A stretch of 64,000 nucleotides of DNA from Macrotrachela quadricornifera (Eukaryota; Rotifera; Eurotatoria; Philodinida; Philodinidae): the NCBI GenBank assembly GCA_022393335.1, contig JAJEKB010020594.1:141213-205212 (forward strand), read 5' to 3'. Shown one piece after another: positions 46,642 to 57,409 of this stretch. Under the pieces are notes generated by a model that saw only the letters and a program-made list of their open reading frames with translations, made no database searches and had not been told where the DNA came from. Every line of letters starts with the position of its first letter. The first letter of the stretch is position 1. The translations under genes and the position numbers were made by a program.

Positions 46642-47769
46642 CTATAATTTAGAAGCAAGACGTTCAGATGTTGAAGTAAAATATAGCAGCGAACTGAAAT
46701 CTCGAGGGTCAAGCCACACGGGGCAAGTGTCAAACTCATAACACAACTCGAACATACGTTGAGAAGATATATTCCAAGATAAAATTTCCGTTGTGATTGC
46801 TAATGCCTGTCTTTGGCATATTATATTGAACATTGCTGATTGCGGCACATGACATAATATAAATGGTATGCCATTGTTAAAGGCCATATGTCTCAATGAA
46901 GACAGTAGCAGCTGTTTTTCATCTTCCCATGGTAATGACGAAAAGGAGCGATGTGACTGAAAAAAGTTTAGCACAAGCCAGTATTTACCACGATAACTAT
47001 TTTCCTGCGAGGATCGATCCTCACAAAGAATAGAATTGATAGGTTGTCAAACCATTGCTGCTGAAAATTGACCTGAAGAAAGATCACCAACAAGAAAAGT
47101 TTCGACGTATTCTGGCATTTTTATGATATGTCGAAGATCATCTTGTACAGGGCGACAAATCCAACGGGCTAAGTCAACCATACATGACCGTTCAGTTTCT
47201 GCTGGAGTGAGTTCATGAAGTGAACTAGCTGTGTTATTAAACTGTGAAGATTCAACGAAAATGTCTAGTTCCACGATTTCTTTTCGTCCTCGGGATGTAT
47301 GTATGCGCTGCAGTGTTGATGATGGCGTATTGGTAAGTAACGTATAGCCTGAAGCGATATCGACCTGATCACGTTCATAAATTTTTCTGCTGAACGAAAA
47401 CAATTTAAGAAGAAAATGTTGGCGTCTTTGTTTTGGTTCAACACGTGATAAGCGACCAAACATGAGAGTCATTATTTGCCCGCCAAAGTGTACTTGTTTC
47501 CGATTGGCCACATAAGCTGCTATGATGTGACCCTTTTGAGGTTCTCGTAATTGCAAACAGTACGATTCAGGATATTGATCCATAGATCGAAAATAGTCCA
47601 CGAATTCACAATGGAAAGTTATCGATGATGATGCATCACTCAGACCCAGTGAAGCGGACGCTTGATTTGTCTGCTCACAACTTCGAAATAGATCGACCAA
47701 ATAAGCACGATCATTACAGTAATCGGCGCAGGTACAGTAGCAGAAAACAAAATCTGAATTTTCTATCAT
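46642..47769 (-). CDS. GNAT-family N-acetyltransferase resembling plant HLS1 (2 exons)
   Basis: Exon 1 (47769-47053) starts at an ATG and exon 2 (47004-46642) ends in TAG. A 48-nt GT-AG intron with donor GTTTGA removes an in-frame TGA at 47049-47047, giving 359 residues. Residues about 75-150 carry a GNAT-like core (KGHIIAAYVANRKQVHFGGQ, then MTLMFGRLSRVEPKQRRQHF, the acetyl-CoA-binding region in decayed form; then ASGYTLLTNTPSSTLQRIH). The C-terminal half parallels HOOKLESS1-like proteins: SGQFSAAM, a KYWLVLNFFQSH segment, and near the end VWLDPRDFS (compare the family's VDPREF). The classical QRRGIG loop is changed to KQRRQHF, so activity is uncertain. Likely cytosolic. Relatives are mainly in plants and bacteria, so transfer is possible. 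Its base composition is less AT-rich than its flanks. Confidence 0.6.
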
Positions 47770-48630
47770 AATTTAAATAGATCTATATGCTGTTCTCACA
47801 AAGTGAAGTCAACCGCTTGACTACAGATAGTACATGATGCAACACGTGACACAATAACTGATAAGATGCTACCTACTCTTACCTTGAGATGACAAAAAGA
47901 TGCGCCAATACCACCAATAAAATAGACGAAATCAAAAGTAACGCTTTCTGGCACAGCGACACTTTATGACTTACTCATTGCAATGGGGTCGCTTTATATT
48001 CCTAATGCAGATCTTTCAATGTGAATGTATTGAGTTATTGGGAGAATGATAAAACAAAAAGGGCATAAACACTTATCCAATGCATCGTACACTTCTATTC
48101 TAATGCAGTGAGACAACATTCATTTTTGTTTGAAGAATATTTTTCGATGTAAAAACTACGTATGATCGGAAATAGTCTCACACAGTCACAATGAAACGAC
48201 TGCTATAATTATATCCAGTGTCTGACATAGAATGGAGTAACCTATTCATTTAAATACTACCTTCATAAAACTGAATGATTTTCAGAGAACATGCATAGTA
48301 ACAAGGCTTTTTCAGTTATTTCCATGAACTAGAATTCTGCTTATGGGTCTTACGCCAGGAGAAAAGAACGTGACTCCAAGAGAGTTTACTCCACTCGTAC
48401 TCGAAATTATTTTTTTACGGAGAACATGCAGTCTCGTTTTCCCTCTTGTATTATATAATGTATACGTATGTTATAAACGCAGGTTTCTTTTTCATTCTTC
48501 CCCAGTATATTTCGATTGATATCGAACGTGAGTAATTCAATTCGTGAGACTCTTTTTTACATTTTCTTTTTTATTGAAAGGTTAGTAAATCATCTCATAA
48601 GAAATCAAATCAAAGCATTTTATAAGAATA
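47770..48630. other. 5' flank of the acetyltransferase gene
   Basis: Promoter side of a minus-strand gene. No gene or repeat was recognised. Confidence 0.35.
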
Positions 48631-48639
48631 TTGTTACGT

Positions 48640-48842
48640 AATGGAATCATATGCGAACATAAGATTCCAAGACGCTCCTCTTCACGCCTTCTTCAACTTT
48701 GTTTCTCTTTCCCCCTCCGATATTCCACCGCCTCCTATATTCTTTCTATGGCATGTAAACACAAGATTCCAACATGCTCTTTTCTTTCACGCCTTCTTCG
48801 ACATTGTTCTTTCTTCCTCCACCATACTTTATGTAGCACCCC
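48640..48842 (+). repeat. Two-unit tandem duplication, ~102-bp period, pyrimidine-rich
   Basis: The unit starting ACATAAGATTCCAAGACGCT (about 48657) recurs as ACACAAGATTCCAACATGCT (about 48759). Both continue with TTTCACGCCTTCTTC-like and TCTTTC-rich sequence. The open frames across it mirror this duplication and are not supported. Confidence 0.5.
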
Positions 48843-49142
48843 CACTTTTATCATTATCAGTGATACATATATGTTGGGGACAAAATTAAAATCGAACAAG
48901 AAAAGCGTTAAATTTTATTCAGGGAATTATCCATATATGTTCATTCTCTGTCTTTCGTTCTGTCAGGTATTTTCCCTAGTAATTTCTCTTAGTTTCCTCC
49001 CTCTACTGTCTTATTATTTTAATGTAATGGCTCAGGTACTTTACAACTGTATTATATCATCTATTGAATTCTTCCAAATGTGCTATTCTATTTCATGGAA
49101 TAATCCATATTCACTTCGTATCTAAGAAGTATAAATACTCGC

Positions 49143-49346
49143 GTTTATTTACTTCCAATTCGTACTGCTGATGGAACAAACACCGATCCCAAATATTTGC
49201 CATGCTTAATCGTTGAAAAGGTTGACAAAGGTGCAATGGTTATGTTTAAATTGGCTTGCCAATATGGGTGTTTGTGGGATAATTTTGCAATAGAGCATTT
49301 TGGGGATTTAATCCCTTCGGGACGGGTCACGTATATATATACGTGA
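49143..49346 (+). pseudogene. Integrase C-terminal region fragment
   Basis: One open stretch of about 67 residues: VYLLPIRTADGTNTDPKYLP, then CLIVEKVDKGAMVMFKL and YGCLWDNFAIEHFGDL, ending in TGA. In integrase-type elements a comparable domain (V.IP..D..KLDP.NL.GVI) precedes the Cys-rich tail. The frame is open upstream for some distance but without motifs. Remnant of the Ginger-like element. Confidence 0.5.
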
Positions 49347-49487
49347 TGATATTGATGGACTCATAAGTGACTTCGGTACGCTTCATATAATACCTTAAGC
49401 GTTTGTTTCATTTGTAAACGAAATAGCAGCTGTTAGAAAACCGATGAGAACGAGGTTAGTAAAATTTTCAATAATCGAAAGCAGGTA

Positions 49488-49769
49488 ATGGAAGAGGTCT
49501 CGCAAAATTTTTATTGTCTGCAAAGTAATCCTGTCCTGAAGGGGTTAAAATCGACATGCCCAGACGAGTTCAAACAACTTAATATTGAAGACTTACAAGA
49601 TATCACCATCATCGAAGCATGCAAGCTCTATGTTTGTAGATCCATTAGTGGTCGGACGTGTGATTGCAAAGGAAAATGTTTTACTAAACAATGTTCACGT
49701 AAAAAGGCAAATGTTTTTTGTTCAACAAAATGTCACTCTAAACTCGGACCTTGTAAAAATATGGATTGA
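49488..49769 (+). CDS. Cys-rich C-terminal fragment of integrase-type transposase
   Basis: ATG 49488 to TGA 49769, 93 residues. The N-terminal half is acidic (ESV-like EEVSQNFYCLQSNP). The C-terminal half is a Cys cluster CDCKGKCFTKQCSRKKANVF, then CSTKCHSKLGPCKNM, the knuckle found after integrase domains in retroelement and Ginger-type proteins and in genes derived from them. Whether it is expressed alone is unknown. Its position inside the TIR-bounded element argues for a transposon remnant. Confidence 0.5.
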   Translation: MEEVSQNFYCLQSNPVLKGLKSTCPDEFKQLNIEDLQDITIIEACKLYVCRSISGRTCDCKGKCFTKQCSRKKANVFCSTKCHSKLGPCKNMD

Positions 49770-49972
49770 GTAAATTTATCATGCACTGTTCATTATTTCA
49801 TTATATAAAATCAATGTTTTTAAATGAAAACATTAGTTATTCTATGCAGATCTGGGTACTTTCAAATAAACACTCTTCTTGTTCGATTTCAATTTTGCCT
49901 GGACAAAACTAAAATTTTAATTCTGTCCGGACTAATTTTAAATTTGACCAAATTATTATTTTGTCCCCAACA

Positions 49973-51314
49973 TATATATATATATACATTTCGATTGTAT
50001 ACTATGAGGTGTGTTGTGTGCATCAGTGAAATAAACTTATATAGTATAAGTGCGCTTCAATACACTTAAACTTTCAAACATAACAATATGCATTAAAACA
50101 ATTTATTTCTACTCGTTATCAAATTAGCACGTATTGTTCAGATTAAAAAGTAAACCCTTTGGAAAATCTTTGATATTTCAGCGCCAGATCTTGGACATAT
50201 ATGACCAGGATCCTGCAAAGAATTGCTATTTTTCCTGAAGAACGGCTAAAACCTAAATGAAGTGTGTAGTCATGGGATTTTAGAACCCTGGCAGGATTTC
50301 AATCAAAATTTTCAAGGATTCTGACAATTTTACCATTGTTTTTGAAGCATGATTGAGCCAGAAAATCAATGATTTCTAAAAGAAGTGTTTAGCCACGAAA
50401 GTGTATAGATTAGAAGTTACCATGACGTATTTAGGTGAACCCAAAATCGTTAAGGTTGTGACTTATGAAAGCGAACTTGAGTGTTGATGACTGTGCACAC
50501 GGTGTCGACCACCCTTATACAGTCACCACTGTGTTAACTCTAAACCGTGAGAATTCCGAGATCACCGAAATTCGTCGTAGCAGCGTCTCCTCGTGCTATC
50601 TTTTCATCAATTGAAAGTATAAGACCTTGCCAGGATTTAAATAATCCAAGATTAGAAAAAAAAGGATTTAAGATAACATCTTTCAAGATTCGACTAGGTT
50701 TTCTGGAAGATACTATCAAATTTCTTTACAGAATCGCTGGTGGATTGAACAAGATTTTCTTCAGGAGCTCAGGTTACCTCCCTTTGTATGATACATGTAA
50801 ATTAAAAAAGATATTATATTTAATGTGAACGATATTTCATGTAATTCTCTTGTGTCTACTTATATTATACAGATTGTAATACCATTTAATCAAGTACGTT
50901 TAAATAAGATTTTAAATGTATGTTTACTTCTATCGATAAGAAGACGAAAAAATTGAGAGTGTTTAATGATCATAAAACATATATTTTCACCATCATTAAT
51001 CTTTGTAACAAAAATCCATAGAAATGACATATTATATCTATAATATTTATTTAAGAAAATTGGATTGATCTTGTAAATAAGAGAATAAAAAATACGAAAA
51101 TATGATTATTCGATGAATAACACCGAATAATGTATTTTTCATTAGAACAGCAGAACATCAGTTATTTATTTTGTTAATGATATGAATTTTATAGGATTTC
51201 TTTGTATTTTTTCAAAACCGGTCAAAATAGTTTATTTTGAAAAAAAAAATACGAAGCAGATGAAAATCTAAAATAAATCAAATCAATCCTGACTACATCG
51301 TTAATCATTGATAA
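49973..51314. other. Intergenic stretch, nothing recognised
   Basis: 5' flank of the mucin-like gene. The 50547-50828 frame has no motif. Near-duplicate CCAGGATTT-type segments occur at about 50205-50300 and 50625, too weak to call. Confidence 0.4.
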
Positions 51315-54300
51315 ATGGCAAAGACTAAACCAGTTAAAGTATTGCCTTATATTCTGGTTATACCATCTCCTTCTCCTATTCATCCATCTTCTCCCGTATC
51401 TTTTCTTAGAGAAGATACTGAAATTGATTATAATTATCGGTAAATAATCTAATAATATCATTTTAAAATTGAACTTCAATTATTTACAGGAAAAGAACTA
51501 GTGCAGGATCATCATTAATAAATTCCTGTTGTCTTGCATCATTCTTTGGTGGATTAGTTTTGATAGGATTACTTATCATGTCAATCGTTATTCCATTAAT
51601 GATCAGTATTTCAACATCCTCAGTTGAAAGTACCACTACTACTACGACAACAACATCCACTAGTACAAGTAGGCATTTCAGTTATTTTAAAAGAAAAGAA
51701 GTTTGTAGACGTTTCACAAAAAAAATAATATAGTTTAATGATATTTATTATAATTTCTTATTCAATATCATACTATGTAATAATAGTCAAAAATTGAAGA
51801 TAAGCGCATTTTACATGTAAAATTATGTCTAATTTGAAATTGGGCTCTACATTCTACTTGTTCAGCATTATAAACTACTACAATTTTCCATTTACAACAA
51901 ATCGTTTTTTTAATAATTTGAGTCAAGTGTTTTCTACGGAATAGAATAGCATTCATTGTTGATAGAAAAATTTATCAAATTACAATCACAAGAATTTGAG
52001 CAATATTTGACCATCATCATTAGCTACCGAGTTTGTTCCCACTCCTCTCCCCCCAACAGTGGGCAACCACGTGGACATCAGGTGAAAAATCGAAAGTACA
52101 CTTTTGCAAGATTCAATTAGTGCTAGATATATGGACTACTTAATGGCATTAAAAGTTTTACTACAAAGTTCAAGTAGAGTGCAAAATAAGCTAATTGAAA
52201 ATAATTAAAAATCAGCCTGAAAATAGCGCTATCTATATAACACACATTTTTTTTTACAAAATCCATTGAAATGACAACCCAAAAATAATACATATTATAA
52301 ATTTGCGTAATGTCCGCTAGCGATTTATAATACAAAAAATGGTCAACTACTACTGAAGATTTCTTAGAAAAAAGTTTTCTTTTTTTTCCACAGAGATTTC
52401 TCAAACGGCTATGTTAGTAAAATGATCGCCTCCTCAAATGTTCGTGGACCATACAGGAGGTTTTCGAAAAAACCATGGTTTCTCAGGTATCTCATATTTT
52501 TCTCGACTAATAAACGTTTTTATTTAATGCAAACATCATATTTAGAATTAGCACACAAAACTGCATCGACTGATATATGATTTGTTAGCTTTCGAAATAA
52601 AAAAATTTTGACAAAAAAATAGGGTAAGAGTCACCCTCAGAGATTTTTCATTAAAAAGTTCTTTTTTTGGATTTCACTTTTTTTTCATTAGTAACTATTT
52701 CTGAAGAATAGAAACTAGGATTTCTATGGAAAAACTGAGATTTTAACATGAAATAAGTCATGTCCACATGCCTTAGAGAAATTGTCCACTGTGCCCTCCA
52801 CCCTAAAGGGCCTTATTTTTGTTCCTACAAAATCTAATATTTATTGTGTATGATAACAATTCTGACGCTATAAAAATTTTCTAATAATCTTTTTATGTAA
52901 ATCGAATACAACAAGAGAAATACAATGTAAAAATGTCGATAAGAATCGGACGTCATTCAGGAAAGTCAGAATTTCTACTCAAGGATTTTTTGACTTATCT
53001 CTATAAATCGTTGATACACTTCTCAGTGATTAGCAGTAAGTATTGTCATCAGAACGTAGTACTTAATATGAGTGCTATGGCATCTAAATCAATATAGTTT
53101 ATTTTCGAATTTCTACATATAAAGCAAGAAAAGTTAATTAAAAAGATAAAATCAGTAACAATGAAAATATTCATACATTTTCTTATCATGAGGGTGAAGG
53201 TAAGAGTGATTCATTTTTGGTAATCTTCAGAATTTCGAGAATCCCGGACCGAAATTCATAGAGTCCATGAAATTATCCGCTACTTATCCGTTGAATAATT
53301 ATTATATAGTGGAGGTTGATGTTCATACTTTTCGAGTACGATTAAACAGTTTAAAAAAAAGCATCTATTCATTGCTACTTTAGGTTTATCGAATACTCTA
53401 AATTTAATCATTTGTCAAGATTGATATATGAGGCTTTCTACGGACAATATCGAATCACGTTTTTGGTGGTTCGAGTTCGATTCAATTCAAATAGCACTTT
53501 ATATTAGTGCTAACGTTAGTATGATTGATTGTAATTAATATGTTTATGTATTAAAATTAAATGTTTAATATAAATCAGTAAGTGTCAGACAGTTTCTAGT
53601 GCTAGTATTAATACCACAGCACTATAGACAATTATTCATTGTACAGCAGAAAAATATTGAAACTTAAAGAGGAAAACAATCAAAGTATTATGCCGTAGAA
53701 AAAGTGATTCATTGCCATGAGCACAAGTAGTGTAAATGTTATGAAAAGAAGAAAAAAGCTGTGCTACGATGAAAATTGTATTAAACATTTAAAATATCAA
53801 TAATAACTTTGTTTATCTTCTTTAGTGGCTGTCGTTTTTTTAAAATCGATACTAGTTCAATGAATTTATTTTTAAAAACAGAAAATTTGTTTTACAGCAG
53901 CTAAATTTTTAGTAATGACAAGATCATACCCCCCAACAAGATACACAGTACAACTACATGATATACCTTTGCAGAAAACTGCAAAAGTAAATCACATAGA
54001 GCACCACTATATCCTGTTCAAAATTGATATTGTGCAATTACATATTGGCACTATTAAATAGTGATAAGACATAACCATCAGAATGTTTTAACGTTCTCTA
54101 TATATACATATGGCTGTTTAAAACTAGCGAACATGTGTATTTTACTATACATAACGTCATACATTCTTTTTCTTTTTATTCTCTAACTGTAGTTGTACTG
54201 TGTATCTTGTTGGGAGTATGATCTCGTCATTACTAAAAATTTAGCTGCTGTAAAACAAATTTTCTGTTTCCAAAAGTCGCTCATATATACTTTTAATTAG

Positions 54301-56023
54301 AATTTATTTTTATTTAAGGTTTTATTGCATTTGTCTATCTTCTTGAAAATAAGTTTGAGTTCGGTTTGTTTTCGATATCTGATACTTACAATCTTCAATA
54401 TTTGTTAGTATTTACTATCAACTTCATCATTTCGAATAAGAAGTCCATTAAGATAATGTATTTCTATCTCGACCATTACGAACAATACAAGAATTGAGAA
54501 TAAGAGCTTGGCACATTTCTTTATTACTTTTATATCATATTTGCTGATACTTTAGCTTCAACAACATCCACTACAAGCACAACATCCACGTCATCTACTA
54601 GTACAACGTCAACATCATCAACCAGTACTTCAACCAGCAGTAAGATAAAGTTAAAGAAGAGAATTATCAAAACGATAAAATGTTTTATTTCAAGCTTCAA
54701 CAACGTCATCGACTAGTACTACTAGTACAAGCACAACTTCAACTACAAGTAAGATATTTTTNNNNNNNNNNGTGAAATCTGATGAAGTGAATTATCAAAA
54801 CGATAGAATGTTTTATTTCAAGCTTCGACAACATCATCTACTAGTACAAGCACAACCTCAACTACAAGTAAGATATCTTTATCGAAAATAACACATACAT
54901 ACACACAATGATATTTATTGTACAGGTACAACATCATCTACCAGTACTACATCCACCAGTATGATAAATCTGAAGCAGAGAATTGTGAAAAAAGATAATG
55001 TTTTATTCTTAGCTTCCACGACATCATACACTACGACTAGTAGTACTAGTACAACGTCGTCCAGTACCAGTACCAGTACTAGTACTAGTACAACATCATC
55101 CACTAGTAGCACCAGTACAACTTCATCCACAAGTAAAATATTTTTGCCTAAAGCAAAGTAGACCAAATCTTATCACATAGGTACAACATCCACGACATCC
55201 CAGACTACCTCGACCAGTTCTACAACGTCTACCACAAGTATATACGATGCATACATGAATGTAATTGATTGTATCTTTTTTGTTTTAAGGTACAACAACA
55301 AGTACAACAACTTGTATGTAATTGACTTTATTCTTTCAGATAGATTTTAGATTTCCAAAAGCTTTATGTAAACTATTGAGATTTTATTAACACTGTAATA
55401 ATTCGTTCATACAATAAAGTTCTATTTCATACGAATTAGAACAATGTCATGTGTGTGAACATATGATAGTATATCGAAATAAATTGATTTCATTATTTAC
55501 AGCCGTAACAACAAGTACTACTTCTACTACGACCACTTCAATACCATGTGTACCAACTGGTCATGGAACTTTGCTCACTCTGAGTGGTTCAACTCCAACT
55601 ACATGGATTCGATATCAGTTCAACTACACAGCGACAAGTATTTCACCGACTCTTATGTTTGGATTTCAAAATGAAAACAATCGTAAATACTATTTGGATT
55701 CAATATCTGTTGTTGATAACAGTGCACCCGGAATTGAATTACTCAAAAATCCAGGTTTTGAAAATTCAACAACAACAGCTACAAGTTGGATTCAATGGTG
55801 CGGAAACACTTGTGGTGCTGGTGGTTCTGGAGTGATAACGACTGGTGGTAACTGTTATTCCAACAATTGCTATATGGACAACTGCTATTCTAGCAGTGGT
55901 ATTGACTTTCTTAGCCAATCGTTTTCAGCGATAGTTGGTCACAATTATACTGTTTCATTCCAGTTGTACTTAGGTGGCTCTGGTACTTCTACTGCCAACA
56001 GGTTTTATGCCGATATTATTTAG
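51315..56023 (+). CDS. Mucin-like type II membrane protein with Thr/Ser mini-exon stalk (10 exons)
   Basis: Exons: 51315-51439, 51490-51668, 54556-54639, 54695-54748, 54823-54867, 54926-54958, 55013-55132, 55181-55237, 55290-55313 and 55503-56023. They sum to 1242 nt, 413 residues, all phases consistent. Residues 1-60 are cytosolic, followed by one membrane helix (CCLASFFGGLVLIGLLIMSIVIPLMISI). A stalk of almost pure Thr/Ser follows, likely O-glycosylated. The last exon holds a folded extracellular domain with LLKNPGFENSTTTATSWIQW, several Cys and GHNYTVSFQLYLGGS, resembling beta-sandwich carbohydrate-binding-type modules. The first intron in the stalk is about 2.9 kb and hosts a foldback element. 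A 10-N gap at 54762-54771 lies in an intron between stalk exons, so exons may be missing. Ligand unknown; a surface adhesion or coat role is inferred. Confidence 0.75.
53879..54266. mobile_element. Foldback element in the mucin-like gene intron (388 bp)
   Basis: The left arm CAGAAAATTTGTTTTACAGC (continuing through GACAAGATCATACCCCCCAA and ACAGTACAACTACA) is inverted at 54186-54266. Arms are about 80-85 bp at high identity. The CAG..CTG termini fit hAT-like ends but no 8-bp duplication is visible. Non-coding. Confidence 0.7.
54762..54771. other. Assembly gap (10 N)
   Basis: A run of exactly ten N sits in the intron between stalk exons 4 and 5. The sequences on both sides are near-identical repeats (AAGTGAATTATCAAAACGAT and its copy), so the gap marks a repeat the assembler could not resolve. 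Its real length is unknown. Confidence 0.95.
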
Positions 56024-56160
56024 AAACTGTATTGTTTGCTTTGCACACTAAAGAAATAAATTGATGCAGAAACTTTTGCCTGAAAAGAAAATTTTTATTT
56101 TTGTGTGATTTAACCTATGATTATTATCTTCAATAAAATCTCGATTAATAATTAATATTA

Positions 56161-57128
56161 CTTAGGGGTACCCAAAAGTAGTGACGGAGGTACCTTATTT
56201 TCTTATCGAAGGCTTGAGGAAATTTTGTTTATTTATGGGATGATAGAGAAAACGACGCTCTATCCTTCTATGCTATTTCATCACTCTTCAACTAATAGCA
56301 TAATAATAAAATTTCGATATAAACTGTTTTTTTTTGAAAACTTAACTATCGATTGAGGCAGATTAAAAGGATCTGCTTTGCATTTCACTTTTCAATCACT
56401 TAACATGTTCTATTAGAAGATAAAACATACCACAATATGCAGCATGAAAAGCTCTACAATTTGCATAAGACCGCTTATTTTATAGTTGCACTTTTTCTTT
56501 TCAAAATGAACAAAGTTTTGAGCCAACAATTTTCGATCGTACGAAAACGATATGTTTTTAGTACAAGATAAATTCATTTTTGCTTGTTTCATATTTTTAT
56601 CATCTAATATCTTCTATTTAAAAAAAAACAAATTACATCACAAGATGTAGCTTGAAAAGCTCCACAATCTACAAAGTAAAGCTTATTTTAATTATTTAAA
56701 CCTTGTTTTTCAAAAAAAGCAGAATTTTATGCGATTAGTTTTCGTTATCCCAAAAAAAAAAATTTTTTTCTGTATAACGAGAAATTCCTTTTTCTTATTT
56801 CAGTTATAAAATAAGCGGTCTTATGCAAATTGTAGAGCTTTTCATGCTGCATATTGTGGTATACTTTATTTTCTAATAGAACATGTTAGGTGATTGAAAA
56901 GTGAAATGCAAAGCAGAACCTTTTAATCTGCCTCAATCGATAGTTAAGTTTTCAAAAAAAAACAGTTTATATCGAAATTTTATTATTATGCTATTAGTTG
57001 AAGAGTGATGAAATAGCATAGAAGGATAGAGCGTCGTTTTCTCTATCATCTCATAAATAAACAAAATTTCCTCAAGCCTTCGATAAGAAAATAAGGTACC
57101 TCCGTTACTACTTTTGGGTACCCCTAAG
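56161..57128. mobile_element. Complete palindromic MITE, CTTAGG family (968 bp)
   Basis: The ends CTTAGGGGTACCCAAAAGTA and the exact inverse at 57128 are flanked by TA on each side (56159-56160 and 57129-57130). The outer ~330 bp of each arm are almost identical; pairing weakens only around 56540-56800. It contains blocks shared with 6110-6703 (TCAATCACTTAACATGTTCT, GAAAACTTAACTATCGATTG). No coding capacity. The high arm identity suggests recent activity or gene conversion between arms. Confidence 0.85.
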
Positions 57129-57409
57129 TAGTTCATCTAAACAACAACGAAATCCTCATTTCCACCATTACTAAGCTGATTATTTTAGTACAGGACAAAT
57201 TTATTATTATTATAAAGTAACAACATTCAAACTTTTACAAGGATATATTTTATGCTGTTTGTTTTATTAATTTTCATCTTTCAAAATTTTTCATCAACAG
57301 TTAATTATTTATTTTCGGATGGTTTATCAAAACACCCTATTTTTCTTTTGTCCATTGTAGGCAAAAATAAAACATAAGACATTTTATTCTCTTGAGTCTT
57401 TATTTTTAG

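Larger units (their letters stand above)
48872..49972 (+). mobile_element. Ginger-like DNA transposon relic (1101 bp) with integrase C-terminus
   Basis: Terminal inverted repeats begin TGTTGGGGACAAAAT at both ends (48872; 49972 inverted) and continue with diverged AAAATCGAACAAGAA blocks. TATA flanks both sides (48868-48871 and 49973-49976), consistent with a 4-bp duplication, though the site is TA-rich. Inside, two coding remnants lie in the same order as in integrase-type transposases. One is 49143-49346, a domain beginning VYLLPIRTADGT with LPCLIVEKVDKG. The other is 49488-49769, the Cys-rich tail. TGTNR ends, 4-bp duplications and Gypsy-like integrases are known features of Ginger elements. 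The integrase core itself is missing. Confidence 0.6.

Noticed and set aside
47047..47049. TGA in the acetyltransferase as a nonsense mutation
   Set aside because: A 48-nt GT-AG intron in phase removes it and leaves a sensible protein across the junction.
48631..49125. 164-codon plus-strand frame
   Set aside because: It crosses a tandem duplication and the left end of the Ginger-like element, starts at TTG and has no domain.
54915..55166. Val/Leu-rich minus-strand frame
   Set aside because: Antisense of the Thr/Ser mini-exons; its composition follows from the repeat.
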